Positions 1 to 8,618 of a stretch of DNA of 57,763 nucleotides are shown here, piece after piece (positions within the stretch are counted from its first letter, which is position 1; the number at the start of each line of letters is the position of its first letter). The stretch is from JAGMDK01 sp023128695 (GTDB taxonomy: Bacteria > Planctomycetota > Phycisphaerae > UBA1845 > Fen-1342). Under the pieces are notes generated by a model. That model had not been told where the DNA came from. It saw only the letters and a list, made by a program, of their open reading frames with translations, and did not search any database. The position numbers and the translations under genes are program-made. The stretch spans positions 1-57,763 of the forward strand of contig DAOVQG010000001.1 of the NCBI GenBank assembly GCA_030628805.1, read 5' to 3'.

Positions 1-29
1 GCTTCCTGACGTGTGGTCCGTGCTGGCAT
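1..29 (-). CDS. 5' end of an unidentified gene leaving the window
   Basis: On the minus strand an ATG at 27-29 opens a frame reading MPARTTRQE up to the window edge. It is preceded by a strong Shine-Dalgarno AAGGAGG (plus-strand 39-45) with a 9-base spacer, which is the only reason to call it. Nine codons are too few to identify a product. The gene would be divergent from wecB. Confidence 0.5.
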
Positions 30-337
30 GATCGTTTTCCTCCTTGAAACACCCGCACTCGCTCAGGTTCGCCATCCCTGGCCAACCCGCCACAATCTTA
101 CCACAAAAACCCCGCCGGAAGTGTCATGGACCCCGCCATCCGTTGGAGGGCAAGTCATGATTGACGTATGCCGCGCTGGGCGTACAATGCGGCGTGTCGG
201 CCGAGAGGATAGGGCTCTGCCGAGGAGCACCCCGAGCGCTCGGTCCGAGGCCGGGAGATGGACAGGCGCGTCGCCATCCGCGAGGTGCCTGTCTCCCCCT
301 AACATGTTCTGGCCACAAAGCGAAAAACCTCGGGGGT

Positions 338-356
338 CTGGGGGCAGAGCCCCCAG
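338..356. repeat. GC-rich hairpin in the wecB upstream region
   Basis: Perfect 8-bp inverted repeat CTGGGGGC/GCCCCCAG with a 3-base loop. Positions 30-454 hold no convincing gene; this hairpin is the only clear structure I see there. It has no T-run, so it looks more like one of the dispersed palindromes of this genome than a terminator. Confidence 0.4.
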
Positions 357-454
357 CGTCAGCCTCCGCGCGGCGTGCCATATGTCAAGAACTCCGGGGC
401 TATGGACAGGACGGAGAATCGAATGTTCATGACGCCGAATCATAGGAGTCAGCG

Positions 455-1567
455 GTGAAAGTCATTAACGTCTGCGGCGCGCGGCCGAACTTCATGAAAA
501 TCGCCCCCCTGATGCGGGCCTTCGCCGCCCGAGAGGGCATGCAGGCCGTCCTGGTGCATACCGGCCAGCACTACGACGACGCCATGAGCAAGGCCTTTTT
601 CGATGACCTGGGTATCCCCCGACCGGACATCAACCTGGAAGTCGGCAGCGCCTCGCACGCCGTCCAGACCGCCCTGATCATGGAGCGTTTCGAGCCGATT
701 CTGTTGGAGGAGCAGCCGGACGCGGTGCTCGTGGTCGGCGACGTGAACTCGACCATCGCCTGCGGGCTGGTGGCCGTCAAACTGCTGATCCCGCTCATCC
801 ATGTCGAGGCCGGCCTGCGCAGCTTCGACCGCACCATGCCCGAGGAGGTTAACCGCGTCCTCACCGACGTGATCAGCGAGCTGCTGTTCGTTACCGAGTC
901 CTCCGGCGTTAAAAACCTCCAGCACGAAGGCATCAACCCTGAAAAGATCCACGTGGTCGGCAATGTCATGATCGACACGCTGCTGATGCAGCGCGAGTTG
1001 GCCGCCAAGTCCGACGTGCTCGACCGGCTCGGCCTGACGCCGAAGCAGTACGGCGTAATCACGCTACACCGCCCCGCCAACGTGGACGATCCCGCGGTGC
1101 TTTCCGGCATTCTCGACGCGTTCGAGGAGATCCAGCGCACCACGCCGCTGGTGTTCCCGGTGCATCCGCGGACGCGGAAGAATCTGGAGCAAACCGGCCT
1201 CATGGGGCGACTTGAAGGCATGTCGAGCATGCACCTGATCGAACCGCTCGGATACCTCGATTTTCTCAAGCTCATGAGTGAAGGCTCGCTCATGCTGACC
1301 GACTCCGGCGGCATCCAGGAGGAAACCACCGTCCTCGGCGTGCCGTGCCTGACGCTGCGTGAGAACACCGAGCGGCCGGTAACGGTCGAGCAGGGCACCA
1401 ACCAGGTGGTCGGCCTGGCGACCGACAAGATCGTAGCGGCCTATCGGCGAGTGCAAGCGGGCCAGATCGAGACGCGCGTCCCCGACCTCTGGGACGGCCG
1501 GGCCGCCGAACGCATCGCCGACATCATGCTCCGCTGGCACGCGCAACGCCAGAATAATGAAATGTAG
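455..1567 (+). CDS. wecB: UDP-N-acetylglucosamine 2-epimerase (non-hydrolysing)
   Basis: Cytosolic enzyme interconverting UDP-GlcNAc and UDP-ManNAc, which supplies ManNAc-type sugars to surface polysaccharide. The 370-residue length is normal for the family. Visible family motifs in order: GARPNFMKIAPL at the N-terminus, HTGQHYD, VGDVNST, HVEAGLRS followed by MPEEVNR, TLHRPANVD, and near the C-terminus TDSGGIQEE and RENTERPVT, which bind the UDP-sugar. The ATG at 455 begins the conserved first strand (MKVINVCGARPN). No partner such as wecC is adjacent. The TAG stop at 1565-1567 lies inside a family A palindrome, which probably also ends the transcript. Confidence 0.95.
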   Translation: MKVINVCGARPNFMKIAPLMRAFAAREGMQAVLVHTGQHYDDAMSKAFFDDLGIPRPDINLEVGSASHAVQTALIMERFEPILLEEQPDAVLVVGDVNSTIACGLVAVKLLIPLIHVEAGLRSFDRTMPEEVNRVLTDVISELLFVTESSGVKNLQHEGINPEKIHVVGNVMIDTLLMQRELAAKSDVLDRLGLTPKQYGVITLHRPANVDDPAVLSGILDAFEEIQRTTPLVFPVHPRTRKNLEQTGLMGRLEGMSSMHLIEPLGYLDFLKLMSEGSLMLTDSGGIQEETTVLGVPCLTLRENTERPVTVEQGTNQVVGLATDKIVAAYRRVQAGQIETRVPDLWDGRAAERIADIMLRWHAQRQNNEM

Positions 1568-1650
1568 CGTCCGGGCTCTGTCCCGGACGTAAGATACGGG
1601 GAAACGCTCACCGACGACTACGTCCGGGACGGAGCCCGGACGCTACATTT
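1561..1650. repeat. Family A palindromic element overlapping the wecB stop
   Basis: Long imperfect inverted repeat. The left arm starts at the wecB stop (TAGCGTCCGGGCTC...CCCGGACGT) and is mirrored by ACGTCCGGGACGGAGCCCGG followed by ACGCTACATT ending at 1650. It could fold into a hairpin of roughly 30 bp stem and might act as a terminator, although there is no T-tract. The same arms recur at 10411, 18108, 18298, 20588, 36438, 39241 and 43869. Confidence 0.8.
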
Positions 1651-1692
1651 GGTTGCGGCCGCCGGCTGCTACAAGACTACTGCTGCCGGCCG

Positions 1693-3321
1693 CTACGGGC
1701 AGGTCGTATTCATCAACGACACCAGCGGATCGATGTCGCGCCAACTAACTGCCCCGTCGTCATTCACGTCGTTGTTCGCGAACAGGCAACTTGGCGTCCC
1801 CGGGGCGAACATCGCTTCCCACGCCGCCACGTTGTCGTTCATGGCCGCGACGAAGTAGTCGATGTCGCGCCAGGAGATCGCGCCGTCGCAGTTGCTATCG
1901 CCGGGGCAGATCGGCGGGAGGCCCAGGGTGCCGTCGGGGTTAACGTTCTGGGCGTAGACGTCACCGTCATCGGAACGGCCGTCGTGCCAGGCCAGTATGG
2001 CGTAGCCCGCTGTGCTCAGGGCGGCGTCGAGGCGGCCCTTTTCGCTGGGCAGCGAGCAGGCCAGGATCAGATCGCCGGGCCATGGAAAATCGCCGTTGCC
2101 GTCGACACGCGTCCCGTAGACCACATCGTTCCCAAAGCTGGGCGACTCGAGGAAGAAGACCAGCGCGCCGTCGCCATACTGAAGGTTGCGAACAAAGTAC
2201 CGCTGGTCGAGGCCCACGGGGACCAGGACCTTACCCATGTCGGTCCATTGCCTTGTCCCGTCAATGGCGAGCTTCTGCCCGTAGACGCCATCCTGCGACT
2301 GAGCGGCGTTCTCCTCCACCCAGAACAGGAAGGTCTCTTCGGTCGCGGGATTGAAGGAGACGCTGGGGGACACGCGAACCCGCGTGGCGTCGGTGGAGAC
2401 GGGTACCCCATTGTGAGCGAACGCCTCGCTGCCGTCGGCGAGGACGCGCTGGGCGTAACATTGTAGCGGAGACACGCCGTACCAGGCGAAGACGGCACCG
2501 CCGCTGCCGTCGGTAATGAACGGGGGATAGTTCCCGAACTGGAGCGAGCCGCCGTCAAAGACGATCACGTGCGATCCCGGCGAGTTCCACAGGGCATGGC
2601 CGGTCGACGATAGTTTCTGGGCCCAGACGTGCTTGGGATCACAGAAATTCGGGCCCCAACGAACCCATGAGGCGATGACGCCGCCCGCGTCGGAGCCGTG
2701 CAGGTCGGAGAGGCTGAAGTAGGCGCCGCCGGTGTCCGTGAAGACCACGCCGGCTCCCCACAGCGGCATACCTAGCGTGTCGAGCTTCTGGAGCTTGACG
2801 GAATGCTCTTGAGTCCAGCCGACCACAACGTTGCCGTCCGAGGTGCCGGCGATCCTGGGGGAGTACACCTCCTCGCCGCTGCTGAGTTGGACGCCGTTGG
2901 CACCCCAGAGCAGCGTGCCGTCCGGGGCGACCATGACCGCGGTGATCAGGGTGGAGCCGGAGCGGTCGTCGCGGAAGGCCAGCACGGCGTTGCCGGCGGT
3001 GTCAACATCGAGGCCGTAGTCCTCGGTCGAGCTGAAGGAGCGGTCGGCGAGCAGCACGCCGTTGTGGGGCCATTGTTCGTACCCCAGGGCGTCGAGGCGT
3101 TGGAGATACACGTCGTAGCCCCCGGCACTGTTGTCAAACCAACTGAGGTAGCATCCGCCGTCGGACGTGCTCGCAATCTTGGGTTGTGCCTGTTCGCCGG
3201 TGCGGTCGGCGACGGGGAGATTCACAAGCGGATCAGACGACCATTGGGCCGTCGCGCTGAGCGTCAGCAACCCCAGCACGAGACCGGTCACGAGCAGACG
3301 GCACGAATTCGATGAGATCAT
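1693..3321 (-). CDS. Secreted repeat protein with C-terminal dockerin-like domain
   Basis: Exported protein of unknown function, 542 residues. The ATG at 3321 is chosen because AAAGGAGAAAGG lies just upstream and the protein then begins with a signal peptide (MISSNSCRLLVTGLVLGLLTLSATAQ). The body carries repeated segments of the type 'W-G-G/N-G-V-x-L/V', with recurring 'QKLDTLGMPLWG' and 'QRVLADGSEAFAHNG' phrases, suggesting a beta-propeller. The last 70 residues hold two EF-hand/dockerin-like loops, GDSNCDGAISWRDIDYF and NDVNDDGAVSWRDIDPL, which should bind calcium. A near-identical tail occurs on the protein at 39396. Nearby genes give no clear role. Confidence 0.8.
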   Translation of the reverse strand: MISSNSCRLLVTGLVLGLLTLSATAQWSSDPLVNLPVADRTGEQAQPKIASTSDGGCYLSWFDNSAGGYDVYLQRLDALGYEQWPHNGVLLADRSFSSTEDYGLDVDTAGNAVLAFRDDRSGSTLITAVMVAPDGTLLWGANGVQLSSGEEVYSPRIAGTSDGNVVVGWTQEHSVKLQKLDTLGMPLWGAGVVFTDTGGAYFSLSDLHGSDAGGVIASWVRWGPNFCDPKHVWAQKLSSTGHALWNSPGSHVIVFDGGSLQFGNYPPFITDGSGGAVFAWYGVSPLQCYAQRVLADGSEAFAHNGVPVSTDATRVRVSPSVSFNPATEETFLFWVEENAAQSQDGVYGQKLAIDGTRQWTDMGKVLVPVGLDQRYFVRNLQYGDGALVFFLESPSFGNDVVYGTRVDGNGDFPWPGDLILACSLPSEKGRLDAALSTAGYAILAWHDGRSDDGDVYAQNVNPDGTLGLPPICPGDSNCDGAISWRDIDYFVAAMNDNVAAWEAMFAPGTPSCLFANNDVNDDGAVSWRDIDPLVSLMNTTCP

Positions 3322-3378
3322 TTCTTCTTCCTTTCTCCTTTTGAGGTGTCTGGGTATCACACGAGCAGTAGCACACGA

Positions 3379-5670
3379 CTACTGCGCGGGATAGACGATC
3401 AGCCGGTCGTGGACGATCAGGACGAGGTCGTCGATGCCGTCGTCGGTCACGTCGCCGATCAGCACTTCACGCGGCTCGCCGAAGACATCGGGGGCGTCGT
3501 GGAAGCGTTTGCCCTGAAAGACCTGGAAGCGAAGGGCCTTGACGAAGCCCCCGCCCGGCGGCGTGGTCAGCACTTCGATCGCCGCCTTGCCCATGTCCAC
3601 CACGGCCACGTCCCGCACGCCGTCGTGGTTCAGGTCGCCGATCACCGCATCGCCCAGTACGGCGTCTTTCGTCTTCGTCTCATAGGAATGCTGCTCGACC
3701 AGCGTGGGGGCCTTTTCGTTCGGCGTCAGCACGGCCAGCTTGGAGGTGTCCGCCATCAGGACGGCCACCTGGCCAGCGGTGCCGATCGGCAGCGGCTGCA
3801 TCGCCGTCAGGTCAAAGCTGCCCACCGGCATCGACTGTACCACGCCGTAGGCATTGTCCTGACGACGTTTCAAAACGAGCAGATCGTCGGCTCTTCGTTC
3901 ATACATGACGATCGTGGGGCTGCCGGCCTGGCCGGGCAGGGCCGCCAGCCCGCTGATCTTCGCGTCGGCGGTCTCAGGATTGTACTGATCGACGACCGTC
4001 CAGCGCTGCTCCCGCACGACCAGTGCGCGAGCCAGGTTGTCCTGGGCCAGCAGCACCTCGGGCCGGCCGTCGCCGGTCACATCCGCCATAGCGAACCCGG
4101 CCGGCGAAGCATCCTTCAGCAGCCCGGTCCGGGCCTCGGCCTCGTCGAGGCTCTCGAACTGCCCGTCCGCCGTTTGCAGGAAGGTGTGCGGCGATGAGTA
4201 ACGGACAAAGAGCAGCAGGTCGCTGAGCCCGTCCTGGTTCACGTCCACGAAACGAAGCCCGGCCGGATTATCTTCGAGCTCGTCGATCGCGTAGGTTTCT
4301 TCGTCCGCGGCGTCTATTGCGCGTAAGACCAAGGAGAATTCTTCATCCTCGCGGGTCACATAAGCCAGGTGATCGGCCGCGGCGCCCACTTTCAGGCTGC
4401 CGACGGCGACGACGAAGGGCTCGCCGCGGGCCGGGATTTCGGTGGGGAACGTCAAACGCCCGTTTTCGTAGCGCGAAACGCCGATCATTTTCTCCTCAGC
4501 GCTGACGATCAGCACCTCCCGGCGTCCGTCGAGGTCCACATCCGCGATGCACACGTCAGTGGTTTTGATCAGCCCGGGGTACGCCGTCCCCGCGCCGAGC
4601 CCCGTCGGTTCGCCCTTGAAGAGAATAATCTGAGCGGCGTCGGGGTCCGCCGTGACGCAGTCCACCAGTCCGTCGCCGTTCACGTCACCCACGGCCAAAG
4701 GCCGCCGCTTGCTCTTGCTCTTGACGGGGTAGGAATGCAGCCGCATTGGCCAGTCGGCGGCGGCGCGCGCGGCGCGCGGCATTTCCCAGCGGAAGTGCTT
4801 GAGGCGGTTGGTGTTGTATTCGATCGCGTAGAGATCGTCGCCGCCTTTACCGCCGACGGCGTTGGTGATGGTCATGCTGCGCAGGTGCGGGATTTTGATG
4901 GGTCGCAGGGCAGCCAGCGTCCCGCTCGCCTCCTGGAGACAAACATAGGCGCCGTGGCGGTCATCCGCCGCGCCGATGAGCAGGTCAGCGCGGCCGTCGC
5001 CGTTCATGTCGGTCCGCAGCATCAAGGTGGGACTTTTGATGCCATGCACGAGGCGGAGCGGTTGTGCCAGTCCGCCGGCTTCTTTCTGATGGAAAATCAG
5101 CAGCAGCTCGTCGCCGAGCAGAGCGACGTCGGCGCGGCCGTCGTGATTGAAGTCACCCACGCACAGGCTGCCGTGGCGGGGCAGGCCCTCGGGTGCTCGC
5201 CGGCCGTCAGCGGGGCCGAATCCGCCGCCTTCCTTGCCGGGCAGGATCACCAGTTCCTTGGGCTCGCCGAAGAAGACGATATCCGGGCGGTCATCGCCGG
5301 TCAGTTCCGCCACCTCGAGCGTGGCCACGCTGTATGTGACGGGCACGTTTTCGGCCCGCATGTTCCCGCGGTTGGGGACCTCGTTGCGCTCCAGGTCGGG
5401 TTGCGTTTCGTCGGCCGGGGCATTCGGGTCCGGCTGATAGAACAGCTCGATCCGTCTCTGGTAGCCGTTCCACACCACGATGTCCGTACGCCCGTCGACG
5501 TCGAGATCGGCCAGCCGCAGGGGACCGATGCCGGGCTTGATTTTATAGATTTGAAACGGCCCGAAGCCGAAGTACTGTGGCAGGGCGTTCTTCTGGGCCT
5601 CGGTCAGCTTTTGCTCATCGGCGCCGAGTGCGGCCAGCAGACAAGTCAGCGCGAGCGCGAGAGACGCCAT
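3379..5670 (-). CDS. Secreted FG-GAP/VCBS beta-propeller protein
   Basis: A 763-residue exported protein with a short signal peptide (MASLALALTCLLAALGA). The ATG at 5670 has AAGGAG nine bases upstream. The body is a succession of FG-GAP/VCBS blades with integrin-like calcium loops such as DLDVDGRTDIV, DFNHDGRADVALL, DMNGDGRADLLIG, DVNGDGLVDCV, DVNQDGLSDLLLF, DVTGDGRPEVLL and DLNHDGVRDVAVV. Such proteins are usually extracellular scaffolds; no enzymatic domain is visible. It lies upstream of the dockerin protein on the same strand (57 bp gap to its start), so the two may be co-transcribed. Confidence 0.85.
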   Translation of the reverse strand: MASLALALTCLLAALGADEQKLTEAQKNALPQYFGFGPFQIYKIKPGIGPLRLADLDVDGRTDIVVWNGYQRRIELFYQPDPNAPADETQPDLERNEVPNRGNMRAENVPVTYSVATLEVAELTGDDRPDIVFFGEPKELVILPGKEGGGFGPADGRRAPEGLPRHGSLCVGDFNHDGRADVALLGDELLLIFHQKEAGGLAQPLRLVHGIKSPTLMLRTDMNGDGRADLLIGAADDRHGAYVCLQEASGTLAALRPIKIPHLRSMTITNAVGGKGGDDLYAIEYNTNRLKHFRWEMPRAARAAADWPMRLHSYPVKSKSKRRPLAVGDVNGDGLVDCVTADPDAAQIILFKGEPTGLGAGTAYPGLIKTTDVCIADVDLDGRREVLIVSAEEKMIGVSRYENGRLTFPTEIPARGEPFVVAVGSLKVGAAADHLAYVTREDEEFSLVLRAIDAADEETYAIDELEDNPAGLRFVDVNQDGLSDLLLFVRYSSPHTFLQTADGQFESLDEAEARTGLLKDASPAGFAMADVTGDGRPEVLLAQDNLARALVVREQRWTVVDQYNPETADAKISGLAALPGQAGSPTIVMYERRADDLLVLKRRQDNAYGVVQSMPVGSFDLTAMQPLPIGTAGQVAVLMADTSKLAVLTPNEKAPTLVEQHSYETKTKDAVLGDAVIGDLNHDGVRDVAVVDMGKAAIEVLTTPPGGGFVKALRFQVFQGKRFHDAPDVFGEPREVLIGDVTDDGIDDLVLIVHDRLIVYPAQ

Positions 5671-5756
5671 GCGGCTACTCCTTCTTTTACTCTACTTCTA
5701 TTTACGAGTATGTTTCAAAAGTGTCGCGACTATGGAGAAACGCGAGAACCCCGAAG

Positions 5757-5783
5757 GGCCGCGGGCCTGAAGCCCGCGCGGCC
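5757..5783. repeat. GC palindrome of the 'CCGCGGGC...GCCCGCGCGG' type
   Basis: Imperfect inverted repeat GGCCGCGGGC / GCCCGCGCGGCC between the FG-GAP gene and the octamer array. A related copy lies at 47638-47665 (CCGCGGGCTTCAGCCCGCG). Confidence 0.6.
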
Positions 5784-5802
5784 GTTCGCGACCTATTGCG
5801 TC

Positions 5803-5914
5803 CTTATCACCTTCTCACGTTCCCACGTTCCCACGTTCCCACGTTCCCACGTTCTCACGTTCCCACGTTCCCACGTTCCCACGTTCCCACGTTCTCACGT
5901 TCCCACGTTCTTCA
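5803..5914. repeat. Octamer tandem array running through the atpC stop codon
   Basis: Thirteen perfectly phased 8-bp units starting at 5803, mostly GTTCCCAC. Variant units with TTCTCAC at 5811, 5851 and 5891 are exactly 40 bp apart, giving a 5-unit superperiod. The first unit is CTTATCAC; the same octamer occurs twice, inverted (GGTGATAA), at 20678-20693. The atpC stop codon (5895-5897) is inside the array, so the last codons of atpC are repeat-derived. Confidence 0.95.
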
Positions 5915-6302
5915 GCCCGCGCAGCACGCTCAGGCGGCGCTGGGCACGCTCACCGGCCAGGCGCGCTTCCGCCTCGTGACCTTGGTGATCGTCAATCGCG
6001 TGCTCGGCCGCGTCGACCATCTCCGCCGTGATGTACTCAGCGGGAAGAGCAGCACTCGTCAGCACGGTGACGCGGTTGTCAAGTACCTGGGCAAAGCCGC
6101 CGTCGATGAACACCCGGTGGCTCTGTCCATCCTGAGAATAACGAAGTTGCCCAATCCCAAGCTCACACATCAACGGAGCCCGCAGGTTCAGCACCCCCAA
6201 CTCCCCGTCATGGGCCGGGATGACGGCCTCGTCGACGGTCTCTTCAAGCACTTGCCGCTCGGGCGTGATCACGACCACGTCGATCTGTTTAGTCTTGGCC
6301 AT
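5895..6302 (-). CDS. atpC: ATP synthase epsilon subunit
   Basis: Epsilon subunit of F1, which couples the central stalk to the catalytic head and restrains ATP hydrolysis. The 135-residue length is normal. The N-terminal beta-sandwich is clear (VITPERQVLEETVDEAVIPAHDGELGVL, then RAPLMCELGIGQLRY and FIDGGFAQVLDNRVTVLT), followed by the two-helix C-terminal part. I start at the ATG at 6302 (MAKTKQIDV) because homologues begin there; an upstream in-frame ATG at 6335 would add 11 unlikely residues. No other ATP synthase gene is nearby; the gene trails the dnaJ-grpE-fmdB block. Its last residues (KNVGT) are encoded by the octamer array. Confidence 0.92.
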   Translation of the reverse strand: MAKTKQIDVVVITPERQVLEETVDEAVIPAHDGELGVLNLRAPLMCELGIGQLRYSQDGQSHRVFIDGGFAQVLDNRVTVLTSAALPAEYITAEMVDAAEHAIDDHQGHEAEARLAGERAQRRLSVLRGLKNVGT

Positions 6303-6336
6303 TATTGCTGTGCCTTCTACGTCCGTCCGGCCCACT

Positions 6337-6364
6337 CGTCAATTGACGGCTGACAGAGCACTAG
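6337..6364. repeat. Family E element end overlapping the fmdB stop
   Basis: Read on the minus strand, the fmdB stop TAG continues as CTAGTGCTCTGTCAGCCGTC and then AATTGACGAGTGGG. This matches the family E ends at 8719-8785, 34308-34453 and 41690-41718. Confidence 0.75.
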
Positions 6365-6720
6365 ACGTTTGCTGCAACCCGTTTCCTCGACTTTCCGCGG
6401 GGACTTGATTCTGACGTGGTGGTCTTCTTCGTTTCACTAGTCGTAACGGTCTGCTCCGCGCTCTTCGAGCCGGAATCCTTGCTCTCGTTTGATGATGATG
6501 TTTTTTTCTCGTCCTCGGCCGCCTTCTTGTACGACTCGCTGCGGTAGTCGGTCTGGTAGAATCCGGAGCCCTTGAAGATGATCCCGCCGCCGGTGCCGAT
6601 CAGGCGTTGCAGGGTTCGCTTGCCGCACTCCGGGCACTTCCTGAGCAGCTTGGCGGTGATCGACTGAAAATGCTCGAACTTGTGCCCGCATTCCTGACAA
6701 TGATAGTCGTACGTCGGCAT
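6361..6720 (-). CDS. FmdB-family zinc-ribbon regulatory protein
   Basis: Small 119-residue protein with an N-terminal FmdB/CxxC zinc ribbon: MPTYDYHCQECGHKFE and RKCPECGK, with zinc ligands C8, C11, C29 and C32. A GGGIIFKGSGFYQTDYR motif typical of the family follows, then a low-complexity Ser/Lys/Thr-rich tail. Family members are putative regulators of unknown mechanism. Its ATG overlaps the grpE stop by one base (TAATG at 6720), indicating translational coupling to the chaperone genes. The TAG stop forms part of a CTAG at a family E repeat edge. Confidence 0.88.
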   Translation of the reverse strand: MPTYDYHCQECGHKFEHFQSITAKLLRKCPECGKRTLQRLIGTGGGIIFKGSGFYQTDYRSESYKKAAEDEKKTSSSNESKDSGSKSAEQTVTTSETKKTTTSESSPRGKSRKRVAANV

Positions 6721-7328
6721 TACTTTACCTCGTCGGTTACGTCCTGCTTCTTCTCCGCTTCCGATTGCTCCCGGGCCGGGTCGCCGGAAACGATCACCCG
6801 GCTGGGGCGAAGGACGCGTTCGTGCATCGTATAGCCGCGGGCCATTTCCTGCATCACCGTGCCGGCTGGATGCTCGTCGCTGGGCTGCTGCATCATCGCG
6901 GCGTGATAGGTCGGATCGAACGGCCGGCCGACCGCCTCGATCGGCTTGATCCCGTGTTGATTCAAAACCTTGAGAAAATGTTCGTAGACGATCCGCACGC
7001 CGTCGGCAACGGACTGCACGTCGGCCGCGGACTTGGCCGATTCCTGGGTGCGCTCGAAATCGTCGAGCACGACGAGCAACTCGCGGACAAACTCGGCTTC
7101 GGCGAACCGCACGGCCTCCTGCTGCTCACGCTGAGCCCGCTTCTGGAGGTTCTGCGACTCGGCGATAATCCGCAGGTTCTTCTCGCGCAGCTCCTCCACT
7201 TCGCGGCGAAGCTTCGTGAGTTCGTCCTCGGCTTCGGCCCGCGGCTGATCCTCGGTCGCGACGGCCTCGTCCGGCTTCCGCTCTTCCACCGCGGCGGACT
7301 TGGAGGCCTTCTCCTTGCGTTTTTTCAT
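6720..7328 (-). CDS. grpE: Nucleotide exchange factor GrpE
   Basis: Co-chaperone that releases ADP from DnaK, cytosolic. The 202 residues show a charged N-terminus, a long coiled coil (residues about 35-95, ELTKLRREVEELREKNLRI) and the C-terminal beta domain with the family signature: HGIKPIEAVGRPFDPTYHAAM, then GTVMQEMARGYTMHERVLRPSRVIVS. It starts 8 bp after the dnaJ stop and overlaps fmdB by one base, so dnaJ-grpE-fmdB is an operon. dnaK is not in the window. Confidence 0.95.
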   Translation of the reverse strand: MKKRKEKASKSAAVEERKPDEAVATEDQPRAEAEDELTKLRREVEELREKNLRIIAESQNLQKRAQREQQEAVRFAEAEFVRELLVVLDDFERTQESAKSAADVQSVADGVRIVYEHFLKVLNQHGIKPIEAVGRPFDPTYHAAMMQQPSDEHPAGTVMQEMARGYTMHERVLRPSRVIVSGDPAREQSEAEKKQDVTDEVK

Positions 7329-7335
7329 CGAAACC

Positions 7336-8502
7336 CTACTCCTGTCCGTTCACCTGCCCGTTCACATCGCCGGTCAGATATTCCTTAACCCGCTCGAAAA
7401 AACCCTTCGACTCCGGGAGGACGTTCTTGTCTTCCGTGGCGGCGAACTTGCGCAACAGGTCCTCCTGCTCCCGACCCAGCTTCTTCGGAATCTCGATCAA
7501 CACCTGCACCACCTGATCGCCGCGGCGGCCGCTGCGCATATTCGGCAAACCCTTGCCCGGCAGTTGGAACACGGCCCCATGCTGCGTGCCGGCGGGAATA
7601 CGCAACGGCGTGGTGCCGGTCAGCGTCGGGACGTCGACCTGCGCGCCCAGGGCCGCCTGCGTAAAGCTGATCGGCAGCAGGCAAACCAGATGGTCGCCTT
7701 CCCGTTGCAGGAATTGGTGTGCACGCACGCGGATGACGCAGCGCAGGTCACCGCGAGCGGTGCCGTTCCGGCTGGGTTCACCCTGCCCCGGCACACGGAT
7801 GGTTTGCCCGTCATGTATGCCGGCCTGCACCTTCACCTCGATCAGCGCTCCCTTCCGACTCCGCCCGGAACCGTTGCATTTTCGGCAGGGCTTGTCAACC
7901 AGCGAGCCGCGGCCGTGACATTTCGGGCAATCGACCACGCTGCGCGTCACGAAGAACCCCATCGACGTCTGCTGCTCTACCTGGCCGTAGCCGCCGCAGG
8001 TCGGGCAATTTCGGCGGTCTGTGCCCGGCTCGGCGCCCTGTCCGCCGCAGCGGTCACAGAAGTCGAGTCGCTCAAAGCGGAGGGTTTTTTTGACGCCGGT
8101 GAGAACGTCCTTGAGGTCGATTTCGATGACGGTCTGGATGTCGATACCCCGGTCGGCTCGGCTACGGGCGCGGCCGCCGAACGCGCCGCTGAAGACGTCG
8201 CCGCCGAACAGGTCGCTGAAAATGCTGAAGATGTCATCGACACCCATCCCGCCGAAGTCATGGATGCCGACCCCGTCGAGACCGGCGTGCCCGAAGCGGT
8301 CGTAGCGCTGCCGCTTTTCGGGGTCGGAGAGGACCTTGTAGGCTTCGGCGGCCTCCTTGAAACGCTCCTCGGCACTCGCTTCCTTGTTGCGGTCAGGGTG
8401 GTACTTGAGCGCGGCCTGCCGGTACGCCTGCTTGATCTCGTTCGGAGCGGCGTTACGGCCTACGCCGAGCACTTCGTAGTAGTCGCGTTTGTCGGTCACC
8501 AT
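7336..8502 (-). CDS. dnaJ: Chaperone protein DnaJ
   Basis: Hsp40 co-chaperone of DnaK, 388 residues, full length for type I DnaJ. Domains in order: J domain with the HPD motif (KYHPDRN), a Gly/Phe-rich linker, and a zinc-binding domain with four CxxCxGxG repeats (CDRCGGQG, CPTCGGYG, CPKCHGRG, CRKCNGSG). The substrate-binding beta domains follow, with GDLRCVIRVRAHQFLQREGDHL and PTLTGTTPLRIPAGTQHG. The ATG at 8502 (MVTDKRDYYEVLGV) follows GAGG closely; an upstream TTG at 8511 is less likely. First gene of the dnaJ-grpE-fmdB operon. Confidence 0.96.
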   Translation of the reverse strand: MVTDKRDYYEVLGVGRNAAPNEIKQAYRQAALKYHPDRNKEASAEERFKEAAEAYKVLSDPEKRQRYDRFGHAGLDGVGIHDFGGMGVDDIFSIFSDLFGGDVFSGAFGGRARSRADRGIDIQTVIEIDLKDVLTGVKKTLRFERLDFCDRCGGQGAEPGTDRRNCPTCGGYGQVEQQTSMGFFVTRSVVDCPKCHGRGSLVDKPCRKCNGSGRSRKGALIEVKVQAGIHDGQTIRVPGQGEPSRNGTARGDLRCVIRVRAHQFLQREGDHLVCLLPISFTQAALGAQVDVPTLTGTTPLRIPAGTQHGAVFQLPGKGLPNMRSGRRGDQVVQVLIEIPKKLGREQEDLLRKFAATEDKNVLPESKGFFERVKEYLTGDVNGQVNGQE

Positions 8503-8618
8503 GGGCCTCAAGACCGTGCTGCCGCCGTTACTCTTATACTATCGGCCGCGCTTCGCGGAAGTCGGAACGCTGTAAACGATGTCCTCGTGTGGGTGGCCCA
8601 GCGCTTTTACATTGTGGG

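Noticed and set aside
13..445. Open frames in the first 450 bases
   Set aside because: Short overlapping frames on both strands with no ribosome site or recognisable motif.
5803..5914. CRISPR-like array
   Set aside because: Units are 8 bp with no spacers and no cas genes nearby; it is a simple tandem array.
4369..5979. 536-codon frame antisense to the FG-GAP gene
   Set aside because: It mirrors codon bias of the opposite strand and runs into the octamer array; no domain or signal is recognisable.
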